64,000 bases of DNA from Xenorhabdus poinarii G6 (GCF_000968175.1 NZ_FO704551.1:1984001-2048000); one strand, 5' to 3'. Positions 40,945-51,389 are shown, numbered from the stretch's first letter. A program made the numbers and translations. Notes: generated by a model from the sequence alone, not told the origin.

Positions 40945-42489
40945 TTCTATATATCCCGTCCGATTATATGAAAAAATCAAATTAAGTGATCAAAGAATCA
41001 CTCACGACAAAATTACCAGTAGCATGAGATTCAATAATCTCCGACATAACTTAAATATACATCTTTAGCCAGAGCAGTAACTGTCCTTTGTATTACTCTT
41101 GGGATCGCCCAATTTCTAAAATATTTCGGTAATGGGTTGTAAAAGAATTATTACGTCATCTGGGTAATGCACTTGCCAAAATTGATTAAGAATATTCTTA
41201 ATGCTAATTAACTTTACTCCTGAATCATCAACTTATACAACGGAGAATATATGTCATTTTAAAAATTATGTGATCAGTATCACAAAAACAACTCTTTTTA
41301 TTATGATTCTAGCTCATTAACTATTCAAGCTGTAAGAAATGGGAAATAGTCCACAATTAATAAATTAAATTATCTAAATAAAAATATTAGAGATAGTTTT
41401 TTGTTTTATACGATCTATTAAACTTATAAATAGAAAATCACGACAAAAAATCTTTCCTTTAGTGAAATTTTCAGGAAATTAATAAAATTCGCCTGTAAAT
41501 AATGTGGATTGACACTCATCTTCTACTGTAACTTGACTTAGATCATACTTATGCCTAATTTATTAATTATATGTGAATACTAGTTATTGAAAAGCTATCA
41601 GTCTGATCATTTTTAGTTTATGATTACCCCCCTTCCCAGGCAAGATACAGAGCCGCATAGCGCTTACTTTGAACTCAAATAGTTAGCAAATAAAAAAACA
41701 AGATAAAATACAGTATGATATTGAATTAGAAAAACATCTCCTACCCTCATCTCAGACAAACACAACCAGAAAAATTTTACAAACTTGCCAAAAATCAAGC
41801 CTTCAAAATGTCATTGCAACCCTTCTGCTTGCTTAAAATAAATAAATTTATCTAAACAAAAAAACACTACACAAAGCCTATCTCTAGCATAAATTTAATG
41901 ACACCTCCTTGCTGATTATTTCTTCTTACTGTTTATCTTACACCCAAGAAACATAAATAAAATTTATTATTTAATTTTTCAGTTACGCCAAAAATGATAA
42001 GCGCAACGAATGTTTTTTTAGCGTTTCCCGCCTCGTCAAAACAAGCTGTAAAATGCAAAGAAAGATGACTGATTGACTGAAAATGAATTCACATAAATAA
42101 CGGGAAATTTAAACATAAAATAATTAATAAATGTAAATTTACTAATAAAACATTATTACATAAATCCAAATTAAAATAGGAATAAAAAAACAGATAAAAA
42201 AAATACAACAAACGATATTAAGAGGTTATTTATCCTATTTATCTTTAGAGTAAAACAAAAAAAACAGATTAAAACGGGCATTTCAAATAAAAAAAATAAC
42301 CGATAAATATAACGTTATTACCGCCTTTAGTTCATTGGTAATGTGATAGACACGTTATGTTCAAAAAATAACATCCAGACCTATTCTAACTATCTGAAAA
42401 AAATTCACTATGATGAGCGCCATAATGGCATACATTTAGTATGGATTATGCCCTTAACCTAAACAGAATAGACATCAAGTAATGAGAAT
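40945..42489. other. Long AT-rich gene-free region upstream of flhDC
   Basis: About 1.5 kb with no recognisable gene on either strand and many A/T runs. In enterobacteria the flhDC promoter region is long and integrates many regulators (CRP, H-NS, Lrp, RcsB, OmpR); this stretch is the natural place for such control. Individual sites could not be assigned by eye. Confidence 0.5.
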
Positions 42490-43850
42490 TATTTACAATC
42501 ATCCATGAAACCAATGAATGATAATCCATTTAATCATTTGGGAAATGATACGATCACTTATTAGTGTTCCGATTAGCCGTGGACAATATTCCCACGGTAG
42601 TCGCTGTCACTCAATTAGGAGGCCGAATGCAGAGAAGAGAATGGAATGTAAATACCTGGCTCTTATGATTAACTTCATTAATAAAACGGAAAGTGTAACC
42701 GTATTTTTCACAAAAGGCATTTTCTGCGTGTTCAACATATAGACACAACAATTCCCCTTCAACAAGCTACCAGAATGTAAATAATTCATTATTTTTTAAT
42801 AAGTTAAAGGAAATACATGCCACATCACAACATAAGCAATGGTATCAAAGATAGACGAAATCAGCATCAAACACCTTATATTCTTTGCATCCATTTATGA
42901 CGCTTTTTCGGAAACTTTTTATCCATTTTTCCCATCGCAAAGACAATTGTTAAATATTGTACATTAGGTTTTGCACAAAAGAATGAATGGCCAACATCAG
43001 TAAAAATAGGATAAATGCACTAGCAACCAAGACAAAAAAATACGTTTCCAATATTTGAGCTGATGGGCATATTTAAATACTTGATGATATTCCCAAACGT
43101 TTGCCCTCCCTTAATTGTACCCGCTGCTAATAGCATTAAATCTTTTTCATCCAGAATGATTTTGCTGGCGCTTTCGGGATATCCTCCCCGGTATCAACTG
43201 AAATTACAACATCAGTATTCCGTAATGCCGGCGCATCATTTATTCCATTACTAAAAAACCAGCAGTATGGCCATTATTTTGTAATAATTTTAAAATGTGT
43301 GATTTTTGTCAAAGGGACACTGACAAAAGACAGCTCTTAATTCCACTTCTTTTGAAAGGTTTTTTTCGCTCATTAGTTCAATATCAGGGTCAATAAGAAT
43401 ATTTACAGAATCTAAATCCATATCTCGACAAATTTGGGCTATAATAATAGGATTATCTCTGGTAAGTTCCTTAGTCGACATATTGCTTTCTCTTAATGCG
43501 GGAATTGCCATTACAGCACTTTCTTTTGATAAATCGAAAAATCGTGTAATACCATTTCCTTTTCGTCAGCAACAGACTGTGGGTATTTCACTTCATCATG
43601 GCTGAGCATCCTTGTCGCTAAGATTAACACCCTGAAACCTTATGCATTATAGCGGCTCATGGGTTTCACAATATTGTTGCGACTTTCTTGAGTAAGCGCC
43701 GCCACTTTCCCTTCTATACTTATAGAAGAGCAATCTGATAGCATTTTTTCAGCAGCCCCCTTAGCTGAATAAATAGCCAACATGCTTCCCTGCAAGAAAT
43801 AATTTCCCTATGGCATAAGGTGCGATGCCTATCTAAATGACACCATCAAC
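42490..43850 (-). pseudogene. mgtB: Decayed MgtB/MgtA-type Mg2+ P-type ATPase
   Basis: On the minus strand, right after mgtC, fragments of the C-terminal half of an Mg2+-importing P-type ATPase can be read in successive frames. About 43790-43600 gives K-G-A-A-E-K-M-L-S-D-C. About 43495-43300 gives L-T-R-D-N-P-I-I-I-A-Q-I-C-R-D. About 43260-43195 gives N-G-I-N-D-A-P-A-L-R (the P-domain hinge, with the catalytic-loop Asp kept but G-D-G changed to S-N-G). About 43160-43060 gives T-F-G-N-I-I-K-Y-L-N, and about 42970-42600 gives K-M-D-K-K-F, then N-T-Q-K-M-P-F. Stops and frameshifts separate them; the N-terminal half with the DKTGT site is missing. mgtC-mgtB is the standard operon order. Confidence 0.88.
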
Positions 43851-43857
43851 AATCGGT

Positions 43858-44556
43858 CTAAGCCGGCAGCTCAGTGGCTATTTTCCAATTAACGGAGGTC
43901 ACACTTTTTTCCAAACTGACTCGACAAACAATCGATTCTATTTCTTTTTGATCCGCAGGCGTTGCCAATATTTCTGCACAAACCTCAAGCCGGCCTGGTT
44001 GAATGACATCTGCGCTGCTTAATGATTGCAACCTAACCCCTAATCCATTGAGCGCTTGTAAAATCAACGTTCTTACCAGGATTTCATCGTTAATATCGCA
44101 GATAATATGGATCTTATAGCACTGCTCTAAATCCAAAGCTTGTTGCTGAGGTTGCGTATTAATTCGTTGCGCAATTTCTCTCAATAAAATATTTGCACAG
44201 AGAATAATGGCAGTGGCAATACCTGCCGCCCAATATTGCCCTATACCACATAACTCCCCTATTCCCGCTGAACACCATAATGTTGCTGCGGTATTTAAAC
44301 CACGCACATTCATGCCTTGACGCATGATCACGCCTGCACCAAGAAAACCAACACCGGATATAATTTGTGCTGCAATACGATCATAACTTTCATTAGGGGT
44401 ACTCATCGCTGTCATCATAAAAAGGGCAGCTCCCGTGGATACTAAGGCGTTGGTTCTTAATCCTGCCATGCGTTGACGCCACTGACGTTCAGCACCAATC
44501 AAGGCCCCAAAACACAGCGCAAAAAGTAAATGAGTTGCAATAGATGTTAATAACAT
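43858..44556 (-). CDS. mgtC: Mg2+-starvation / virulence membrane protein MgtC
   Basis: MgtC inhibits the F1Fo ATP synthase and supports growth at low Mg2+ and in host cells in Salmonella. The start at 44556 has GGAG six bases upstream and gives 232 residues (Salmonella 231); the frame is open to 44604. About four to five membrane helices with G-A-L-I-G-A-E-R-Q-W-R-Q-R-M-A-G-L-R-T-N, then G-F-L-G-A-G-V-I-M-R and L-N-T-A-A-T-L-W; the C-terminal ACT-like domain is less conserved. The adjoining mgtB is a pseudogene. The long upstream gap is consistent with a regulated leader, but no PhoP box with correct spacing was seen. Confidence 0.95.
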   Translation of the reverse strand: MLLTSIATHLLFALCFGALIGAERQWRQRMAGLRTNALVSTGAALFMMTAMSTPNESYDRIAAQIISGVGFLGAGVIMRQGMNVRGLNTAATLWCSAGIGELCGIGQYWAAGIATAIILCANILLREIAQRINTQPQQQALDLEQCYKIHIICDINDEILVRTLILQALNGLGVRLQSLSSADVIQPGRLEVCAEILATPADQKEIESIVCRVSLEKSVTSVNWKIATELPA

Positions 44557-45015
44557 GACACTCTCCATAACATCAAATGGATAAATACACTCTAATTTCT
44601 TCAACCTATTGATTATGCACTTGATTAATTTTTACATGACCCAAAATTGATTAGAGATAGATAATCATGTACACAGAGGCTGGTTCAGTGAATTTCATTT
44701 GCTCAGCTTTTATGGGTTGAGTTTTTGCAATGATTCCGACATATGAAACCGTTGTTACATACAGAATGATTGCTACACAACAAAACGTTTTTCTCTCTTC
44801 GTTATATGTGTAAAATTCAACGACTAAAAACCATTCGTTATAAAATGAACACGCAGGGAACAGTCCGAAGAGAATCTCTCTTCATCGTACATGGAACATT
44901 CGGATGACGAATATTGATTTCGATTATTCGTATGATCCCGGAGGGAATAAGGAGTGAGTATATAGCCGCATCATGTATACCCTAATATATCTTCAGTTAA
45001 CATCCGATTAAAAAT
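44557..45015. other. Upstream region / possible leader of mgtC
   Basis: About 460 bp without a recognisable gene. mgtC leaders in other enterobacteria are long and respond to Mg2+, ATP and proline; a similar role here is only inferred from position. Confidence 0.3.
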
Positions 45016-45178
45016 TCAACTTAGTCGATCTCTAATATCAGATGGTTTCTTTTCGGGTGAGTACAGTTTATGAAGCCAAAATAGTACCGCCCACCATGTC
45101 AGGTAAGCAGCAAATCGGAAGGGAAATGAATAGCTTACCGGATTATTTTTTATTTAAACTATAACGTTGACTGTCCAA
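45016..45178 (-). pseudogene. Possible frameshifted small Trp-rich membrane protein gene
   Basis: Not recognised. A frame with a ribosome-site-like GGAG nine bases before a TTG at 45178 reads M-D-S-Q-R-Y-S-L-N-K and meets a stop just after a run of six A (45146-45151 on the complementary strand). The neighbouring frame continues N-N-P-V-S-Y-S-F-P-F-R-F-A-A-Y, then L-T-W-W-A-V-L-F-W-L-H-K-L-Y and a charged tail E-K-K-P-S-D-I-R-D-R-L-S. Removing one A would join them into a 53-residue protein with one membrane helix. It could be a decayed gene, a programmed frameshift or a sequencing error. Confidence 0.35.
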
Positions 45179-45433
45179 TGAATCGTTCTCCAATAGGATT
45201 TCGGGCGAGTATAAACAGTAAAAATTAACAAGTAAAGACTTTAATCAGAGTGAATTTTTGCAAAAAAATGGGGGCTGACTGTGTAACTGAGTAGAAACAA
45301 TAGTATGCTGATGATTAACATACTACTATTTTTATGAGGTTATCTTTTTTTTAAAACAAATAAACCTGATGGGCTTGATGATCGAATGCAATAAGATAAA
45401 GTTCAAGAAATAAACTTCATGACACAGAAAAGC

Positions 45434-45468
45434 AAAAAGCCCGCCAAGGCATGTTGCATAGGCGAGCT
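45434..45468 (-). terminator. Terminator of the cold-shock gene
   Basis: On the minus strand AGCTCGCC pairs with GGCGGGCT (one G-T pair), followed by TTTTTGCTTTT, 24 bp after the cold-shock gene stop. Confidence 0.82.
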
Positions 45469-45491
45469 TAAAATAAGGTATAAAGGCAAGA

Positions 45492-45704
45492 TTAGATAGC
45501 AGTTACGTTTGCTGCTGCTGGGCCTTTGGCACCACTTTCAATGGTGAACTCCACATCCTGGCCTTCTGCCAGTGTTTTGAAGCCGTTACCTTGGATAGCA
45601 GAGAAATGTACGAATACATCTTTGCTACCATCGGCTGGAGTGATGAAACCAAAGCCTTTAGATTCGTTGAACCACTTCACTTGACCTTTCATTTTGTCAG
45701 ACAT
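45492..45704 (-). CDS. cspC: Cold-shock-like protein CspC/CspE
   Basis: Single-stranded nucleic-acid-binding OB-fold protein of 70 residues. RNP1 (K-G-F-G-F-I) and RNP2 (V-F-V-H-F) are intact. The stretch [10 protein letters not shown] and A-I-Q-G-N-G-F-K are closer to E. coli CspC than CspE, but naming within this family is loose. It acts as an RNA chaperone and stability factor. About 500 bp upstream, up to the divergent ylaC, hold its promoter and leader. Confidence 0.95.
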   Translation of the reverse strand: MSDKMKGQVKWFNESKGFGFITPADGSKDVFVHFSAIQGNGFKTLAEGQDVEFTIESGAKGPAAANVTAI

Positions 45705-46215
45705 TTGACTTTCCTATATATCAAAAAAAACTCGCCACCTCGGGCATGTGTTGGCCAGTATCAGCTATTACTTATGGAGGCACTAAGAAGGAAACGGTCA
45801 ACAAAGGCTACAGGGATAGCACTTACACATAACTCATTAACTCAAGATGTCGTACATAAAGTAGGTCTGTTAATCAGGCCAAGCGCATTAACGCATGACC
45901 GAACACGAATAGCAACCTTTTTATGTATTATCGTTTTAAAAAAACCTCAGACGCTCAATATTAGAACAGAATAACATAATAAAAAGGTGTTTTTATAATT
46001 TTATTTGATTTATTCAATTTTTGTCTCAACAAAAAATACGGGAATGTCCAACAATAACAATTTGCCAAATAAATTAAAGCAATTGCTATACGGACGCAGG
46101 TTCATAACATGTTAGCCTTGACAAAGCTATAATGTTCAATTCACTCACGATTTTTACAGCATCTTTTTACAACACTATTTCTACAAATGAGTCTATAGAT
46201 AAGCGAGTTAGTATT
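45705..46215. other. Divergent region between the cold-shock gene and ylaC
   Basis: About 510 bp. No convincing gene is seen on either strand. A long leader is typical of cold-shock genes. Confidence 0.4.
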
Positions 46216-46725
46216 ATGAAAATCATAGAACAGATATTGATTGAGGACATTAAGCGGATCAATCTTCAAGAGCATCGTGATGGCAAGGTACATTTTAACA
46301 GCATTTTTATTCGCCACCATCCCTATCTGTGTTTGGCGATGATTGTCGCTTATGCTTTTCTTGCTATGCTCATATGGCATACGCCCTATTTTGGCACTTG
46401 GTCCCTTTTTACCCTTACTCTGGCTTTTATCATTATGGCCGCTGTTCTGCTATTTGATATCAAGCCAGTCTATCATTTCGAAGATATTGACGTACTCGAT
46501 TTACGTGTATGTTATAACGGTGAATGGTTCGTCAACGAGCTCGTTTCTGAAAAAGCGATCAATGAGATACTCTCTCATCCCCAAGTCCCGAATGAGATCA
46601 AAAATGACATTAAGCGTATCATGCAGAAAAAACAGGGGATTTACTTTTATGATGTGTTTATGCTCGCTTGTTCAGAACAGTCACCCTATTTGAACACTAT
46701 TAACATGGTTAATAAAAGTGCATAA
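46216..46725 (+). CDS. ylaC: YlaC-family inner membrane protein
   Basis: Two-helix inner-membrane protein of unknown function. From the chosen ATG (MKIIEQILIED) it has 169 residues; the frame is open to 46132, but this start matches the family. Two membrane helices (about 40-60 and 65-83) are followed by the strongly conserved E-D-I-D-V-L-D-L-R-V-C-Y-N-G-E-W-F and F-Y-D-V-F-M-L-A. Confidence 0.85.
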   Translation: MKIIEQILIEDIKRINLQEHRDGKVHFNSIFIRHHPYLCLAMIVAYAFLAMLIWHTPYFGTWSLFTLTLAFIIMAAVLLFDIKPVYHFEDIDVLDLRVCYNGEWFVNELVSEKAINEILSHPQVPNEIKNDIKRIMQKKQGIYFYDVFMLACSEQSPYLNTINMVNKSA

Positions 46726-46856
46726 ATTCAATCAAGTAGTACAATCATAAATCAATCAGTTTATATGACGAGCGAACAGTAAGAAAAAAGAATTTTTGCG
46801 TTGACACCATTCCAGTTCATCGCTAATATTCGCCCCGTTCTCAGGAACAACCCAAT

Positions 46857-46932
46857 TCCTCCATAGTTCAGTCGGTAGAACGGCGGACTGTTAATCCGTA
46901 TGTCGCTGGTTCGAGTCCAGCTGGAGGAGCCA
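46857..46932 (+). tRNA. tRNA-Asn (GTT), copy 1
   Basis: 76 bases with encoded CCA; anticodon GTT in the CTGTTAATC loop; acceptor stem TCCTCCA pairs with TGGAGGA. Own promoter TTGACA (46801-46806), 17 bp, TAATAT, with a C-rich discriminator typical of stable RNA. Followed by a terminator hairpin at 46999-47028. Confidence 0.99.
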
Positions 46933-46998
46933 AATTTAAATATCATGCCGAATGAACCAAGCATGGTATTAAGGCTAAAAAAATCAGCCTATCAGATC

Positions 46999-47028
46999 AA
47001 ACGGCTTCCTATCGGGAAGCCGTTTTTT
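46999..47028 (+). terminator. Terminator after tRNA-Asn copy 1
   Basis: ACGGCTTCC and GGGAAGCCGT form a stem followed by six T. Confidence 0.9.
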
Positions 47029-47356
47029 ATCTCTTTTTCTTGTTACCCCTTTAAAAACCCATTCGTCATCGACTTGCCCTTGGCAGATTTTGTATTTGTT
47101 TACGCGATACGTATAAAAATCAGAGATAATAGCAGCAATAATAAAATAAAATTAATTTCCACTGAATAAACAATGAGTAAATAAAAAAGATACAACTAAC
47201 AAAATATAAAAATATCCGATAAATTATCATCAAAAACAACGAAAAATTGCCATCATGATGGCAATTTAACCAATCAATCCAGTTTCTATCTTTTTTTGCT
47301 TTACAACATTAAGTCGTTCACTGTATCATTCGCTCCGTTCACAGGAACAACCCAAT

Positions 47357-47432
47357 TCCTCCATAGTTCAGTCGGTAGAACGGCGGACTGTTAATCCGTA
47401 TGTCGCTGGTTCGAGTCCAGCTGGAGGAGCCA
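47357..47432 (+). tRNA. tRNA-Asn (GTT), copy 2
   Basis: Identical in sequence to copy 1. Promoter TTTACA (47300-47305), 17 bp, TATCAT. The 22 bases just before the tRNA match those before copy 1 except for one base, showing a recent duplication of that pair. Confidence 0.99.
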
Positions 47433-47441
47433 GATTCTGAA

Positions 47442-47478
47442 AATCCCGATTAGCTCTGCTGGTCGGGATTTTTGTTTT
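47442..47478 (+). terminator. Terminator after tRNA-Asn copy 2
   Basis: AATCCCGA pairs with TCGGGATT, with TTTGTTTT following. Confidence 0.82.
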
Positions 47479-47699
47479 AAGAAACCTGCCATCTCCCCCT
47501 CCCTCTTTTTGCTGTAGAGGATAATCGATAACTATTTTTTCCAAGTTACCTTACCAATATCGATTCCCCTTGCAAAAACACCAATAAGATCGAAAAACAC
47601 TCAATACGAACATATTGCAGGCAATCAATCACTTATTGTTATATTCGGCTTTGACAAACATAAAAAGTCCCGTTAATATGCGCCCCGTCTTGAAGGAGT

Positions 47700-47775
47700 T
47701 CCTCCATAGTTCAGTCGGTAGAACGGCGGACTGTTAATCCGTATGTCGCTGGTTCGAGTCCAGCTGGAGGAGCCA
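47700..47775 (+). tRNA. tRNA-Asn (GTT), copy 3
   Basis: Identical to the other copies. Promoter TTGACA (47651-47656), 17 bp, TAATAT (47674-47679), then GCGCCCC discriminator. Confidence 0.99.
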
Positions 47776-47787
47776 AGTATTCTGAAG

Positions 47788-47819
47788 AACCTGATTAGTT
47801 TTGCTAATCAGGTTTTTTT
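47788..47819 (+). terminator. Terminator after tRNA-Asn copy 3
   Basis: AACCTGATTAG pairs perfectly with CTAATCAGGTT, followed by a run of T. Confidence 0.93.
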
Positions 47820-47929
47820 ACACCCCAAAGAAAGAAAAGGACAAATTATCAGCAATCAAACGATTATTGTCATTTTCGGCTTTGACAAACTAAAAAGTCC
47901 CGTTAATATGCGCCCCGTCTTGAAGGAGT

Positions 47930-48005
47930 TCCTCCATAGTTCAGTCGGTAGAACGGCGGACTGTTAATCCGTATGTCGCTGGTTCGAGTCCAGCTGGAGG
48001 AGCCA
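47930..48005 (+). tRNA. tRNA-Asn (GTT), copy 4
   Basis: Identical to the other copies. Promoter TTGACA (47882-47887), 16 bp, TAATAT; the upstream 45 bases match those of copy 3 except for one deleted base. No clear terminator follows before pyrC. Confidence 0.99.
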
Positions 48006-48225
48006 AATTCAATTCACCCTCGTGTTGTTATTTCCTTTTTTGATATGATGATTCCCTCTGAATACCCTAGCCAAAACAGACTTAATGTTCTAATTTTTCA
48101 AAACTAAAAGAATATTATCATTCAATAATAGCTATTTAGCTGTTTTCGCTTTATCATCCTCCTCCGGCTTAAGGAATGCTGAATCAGCATCCATCGTTTT
48201 CCACCTCTATTCTGGAGCCGGTTTC

Positions 48226-49278
48226 ATGACCACTAAATCATACACTATTAAAATCCGCCGTCCTGACGACTGGCATGTCCATTTCCGTGATGGGGAGATG
48301 CTAAAAACCGTTGTTCCCCATACCAGCCGTTTTTTTGGCCGAGCTATCGTCATGCCTAACCTTGTCCCTCCAGTGACAGATATTGCCAGCGCCAAAGCCT
48401 ATAGAGATCGGATAATGGCAGCAATCCCGTCAGATCATCACTTCCAACCGCTCATGACCTGCTATCTGACAGACTCAACAACCCGTGATCAAATTGAGAT
48501 AGGCTATAAAGAAGGGATTTTCACCGCCTGCAAACTTTATCCGGCGAATGCCACCACGAACTCCAGCCACGGTGTTTCTGACGTCAAGAAAATTTACCCA
48601 TTATTAGAGACCATGGAAAAAATGGGCATGCCATTGCTGATCCATGGGGAAGTCACCGACTCTCAGATTGATATTTTTGACCGGGAAGCGCGTTTTATCG
48701 ACCAGGTCATGAAACCATTGCATCAGCAGTTCCCTGGATTAAAAGTTGTTTTTGAACATATCACCACCAAAGAAGCCGCGGAATATGTTCTTGCAGGCAA
48801 CGATAAATTAGGTGCGACACTCACACCACAGCACTTAATGTTTAATCGTAACCATATGCTGGTTGGTGGTATTCGCCCTCACCTTTACTGCTTACCCGTA
48901 CTCAAACGCAACATTCATCAGGAAGCACTCCGGGCAGCCGTGGCCAGTGGCTGTAAGCGTTTTTTCTTAGGGACAGATTCCGCGCCTCATGGACAACACC
49001 GCAAAGAATCTGCTTGTGGCTGTGCCGGTGTTTTCAACGCACCAACAGCCCTGGCGGCCTATGCGACCGTTTTTGAAAAAATCGGGGCAATGGAACATTT
49101 TGAGTCCTTCTGTTCCTTAAATGGTCCTGCTTTTTATGGTTTACCCATTAATGATGGCTTTATCGAACTCACACGCAAACCGACCCCCGTCGATGAATAT
49201 ATCGAATGTGGTGATGAAAAATTAATTCCATTTCTCGCCGGAGAAGATGCCGGATGGGATGTAAAGGTATGTGAATAA
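48226..49278 (+). CDS. pyrC: Dihydroorotase PyrC
   Basis: Zinc enzyme of pyrimidine synthesis, converting carbamoyl-aspartate to dihydroorotate. 350 residues, class II type as in E. coli (348). Metal ligands: H-x-H in D-W-H-V-H-F-R-D-G, carboxylated Lys in [12 protein letters not shown], His in I-H-G-E-V-T and E-H-I-T-T, Asp in [13 protein letters not shown] ribosome site lies before ATG. Single-gene unit. Confidence 0.98.
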   Translation: MTTKSYTIKIRRPDDWHVHFRDGEMLKTVVPHTSRFFGRAIVMPNLVPPVTDIASAKAYRDRIMAAIPSDHHFQPLMTCYLTDSTTRDQIEIGYKEGIFTACKLYPANATTNSSHGVSDVKKIYPLLETMEKMGMPLLIHGEVTDSQIDIFDREARFIDQVMKPLHQQFPGLKVVFEHITTKEAAEYVLAGNDKLGATLTPQHLMFNRNHMLVGGIRPHLYCLPVLKRNIHQEALRAAVASGCKRFFLGTDSAPHGQHRKESACGCAGVFNAPTALAAYATVFEKIGAMEHFESFCSLNGPAFYGLPINDGFIELTRKPTPVDEYIECGDEKLIPFLAGEDAGWDVKVCE

Positions 49279-49513
49279 CCTAATCACGCCAGTTTGTGCG
49301 GAAACAATGCGTCATTTCCGCACAATCTCACCCTTATCATCAATTGAAATAACTTACAATAACGCCTGTCAGTTTGAATACAAAAAATCCTGCTCTTTTC
49401 ACTTCTTAGCTCGCACAAAAAGTTTATACTGCTGGAGACTTATCTTCAATGAGCCTTCTTGCTCTTAGTCAATGATATCAATAATGATGCTGTGGTCTGA
49501 TTAGGAGATTATT

Positions 49514-49765
49514 ATGGAAAAAAATGAAATAATTCAGACGCATCCTGTTGTCGGTTGGGAGATCAGCACCGTCGATGCCTATGATGCCATCATGATACGT
49601 CTTCATTGCGTATCCACCCAAGATCAAGCCGCAGAAAATATCTGCGTTGATAAAACGTTATGGTTAACAACAAGTGTAGCGAAACAGCTTATCCTCATTT
49701 TACAAGCCGGAATTGAGAAAATAGAAGGCTCAGTCTATAACCAACTCGATCACACTAAACATTAA
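49514..49765 (+). CDS. bssS: Biofilm regulator BssS
   Basis: 83-residue cytoplasmic protein (YceP/BssS family) that affects biofilm formation through indole and AI-2 linked signalling in E. coli. E-I-I-Q-T-H-P-V-V-G-W-E-I-S-T-V-D-A-Y-D and T-L-W-L-T-T match the family. It lies 235 bp after pyrC, as near pyrC in E. coli. Preceded by AGGAG. Confidence 0.93.
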   Translation: MEKNEIIQTHPVVGWEISTVDAYDAIMIRLHCVSTQDQAAENICVDKTLWLTTSVAKQLILILQAGIEKIEGSVYNQLDHTKH

Positions 49766-49795
49766 CACGAAATTCAAATGATTACCCATTCACCT

Positions 49796-49819
49796 GGACA
49801 CCCAATATCGTGGGTGTCC
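49796..49819. terminator. Hairpin between bssS and trhO
   Basis: GGACACCCA and TGGGTGTCC form a perfect 9-bp stem. A second hairpin (TCTCCCTC / GAGGGAGA) follows at 49822-49844. Together they probably end both convergent transcripts. Confidence 0.6.
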
Positions 49820-49849
49820 TCTCTCCCTCGTTTTGTGAGGGAGAATAAA
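49817..49849. repeat. Short intergenic hairpin repeat, copy A
   Basis: TCCTCTCTCCCTCG, TTTTGT, GAGGGAGAATAAA. A degenerate second copy is at 59043-59073. The shared core suggests a dispersed short repeat. Confidence 0.5.
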
Positions 49850-49888
49850 TGCAGGCGGATAAACCGACGATTTAAACGGTGAAAATGG

Positions 49889-50947
49889 CTACTTAATCGA
49901 TTGCAGCGATGTTATATCCAAACCGCCATTTAGCCGATAGCGGGATTTATTGAAAATCTTAGCCCCGTTTTCTCTTCCTGCTCGACGAATACGTTGTTCA
50001 TCGTCAGGCAGTTTCATCTCTTCACGACAAGCGTCGCTACAACAACCGTCGAAACGCGCGGCACAGGAAGGACACTGGATAAACAACAAATGGCAACCAT
50101 CGTTCTGACAATTGGTATGGCTATCACATGTGGTTCCGCATTGATGACAGTGAGCAATAACGTCTTCAGAAATACGTTCGCCCATACGCTCATCAAAGAC
50201 AAAGTTCTTACCGATAAACCGGACGGGTAATCCCTGTTCTTTCGCCTTACGCGCATATTCAATAATGCCACCCTCTACGTGGTAGACTTTATTAAAACCG
50301 TTATGCAACATATAAGCACTCGCTTTTTCACAACGAATCCCGCCAGTACAATACATAACAATATTTTTATCCCTATTCTCCTTCAGCATTTCTACCGCCA
50401 TTGGCAGTTGTTCACGAAACGTATCTGATGGAATTTCAATCGCGTTCTCGAAATGCCCGACTTCATATTCATAATGGTTGCGCATATCGACAAAAACGGT
50501 TTCAGGATCATCCAGCATTTGGTTAACCTGCTCCGCTTTCAGGTATTCGCCTGTTTTAGACGGATCAAACGTGTCGTCGTCAATACCGTCAGCAACAATC
50601 AGTTCACGCACTTTCATCCGCAACACCCAAAATGACTTACCATCATCTTCCAGCGCAATGTTAAGACGCAAATTCAATAAGGCCGGATCCGCCTCTTCTA
50701 ACAATGTTTTCAATGCATCAACATTTTTGGAAGGTACGCTAATCTGCGCATTGATACCTTCTTTAGCAATGTAAACCCGGCCAAAAACAGAGAGTTCAGT
50801 AAATTTTTGATACAGACTGTCACGAAAAACTTGTGGTTCAGCGATGGTAAAATACTTATAAAAAGAGATCGTCGTGCGCGGCTCAGTTTCCGCCAACATG
50901 CGCTCTTTCAACTCTTTATTAGAAATACGGTTATGTAACACTGGCAT
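49889..50947 (-). CDS. trhO: tRNA uridine(34) 5-hydroxylase TrhO (YceA)
   Basis: Makes 5-hydroxyuridine at the wobble position of tRNA using a rhodanese-like domain. The start at [10 protein letters not shown] gives 352 residues like E. coli YceA; the frame runs 24 codons further up but is not conserved. N-terminal acylphosphatase-like part, rhodanese domain with active Cys in [12 protein letters not shown], and a Cys-rich tail (C-H-Q-C-G, then C-P-S-C and C-C-S-D-A-C). Divergent from lpxL as in E. coli. Confidence 0.96.
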   Translation of the reverse strand: MPVLHNRISNKELKERMLAETEPRTTISFYKYFTIAEPQVFRDSLYQKFTELSVFGRVYIAKEGINAQISVPSKNVDALKTLLEEADPALLNLRLNIALEDDGKSFWVLRMKVRELIVADGIDDDTFDPSKTGEYLKAEQVNQMLDDPETVFVDMRNHYEYEVGHFENAIEIPSDTFREQLPMAVEMLKENRDKNIVMYCTGGIRCEKASAYMLHNGFNKVYHVEGGIIEYARKAKEQGLPVRFIGKNFVFDERMGERISEDVIAHCHQCGTTCDSHTNCQNDGCHLLFIQCPSCAARFDGCCSDACREEMKLPDDEQRIRRAGRENGAKIFNKSRYRLNGGLDITSLQSIK

Positions 50948-51389
50948 GGTGCTCAAAATATCCTTGTAGTTTATGGGGATTGATACATTTATGTCTATTG
51001 ATGTCCACAGCATGGACACACGAGACTATTAGCGACAATTTTTAATCAAAAACCTTTTTGGGTCACACTTGGGCTTTTTATTTTCTACAATATTACTTTT
51101 TCCTGTGACCGAGATCTATCAATCCCTGCCCTGAATCGACTGCCCTGCCCAAAAACCCCCTATGAACCGGCTCATTCCGGTAAATAATAAAGGGGGGCAA
51201 CAACAGGAGGATCTTGACCAATCAATGCATCAATCGCATGAATTATCGACAAACTAAGTTTTTAGTGCCTCAATGTTTCGATATTCCACTAAAAAATGTC
51301 ACAATACGCCAATATAACGTTTAGAGCCTATCTCATTTAGGTATCGATGATTACCGACAGATTGAATACTAACTACATACTGAAAACAT
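50948..51389. other. Divergent gap between trhO and lpxL
   Basis: About 440 bp holding the two outward promoters. No gene is recognised. Confidence 0.4.

Noticed and set aside
42518..42742. Plus-strand 74-codon frame
   Set aside because: It lies opposite the mgtB relic, which explains the conservation on the other strand.
45195..45245. GTTAA/GTTTA pair considered as a PhoP box for mgtC
   Set aside because: Start-to-start spacing is 13 instead of 11 bp and it is over 600 bp from mgtC.
47743..47967. Plus-strand frame across tRNA copies
   Set aside because: It runs through tRNA genes and their terminator; not coding.
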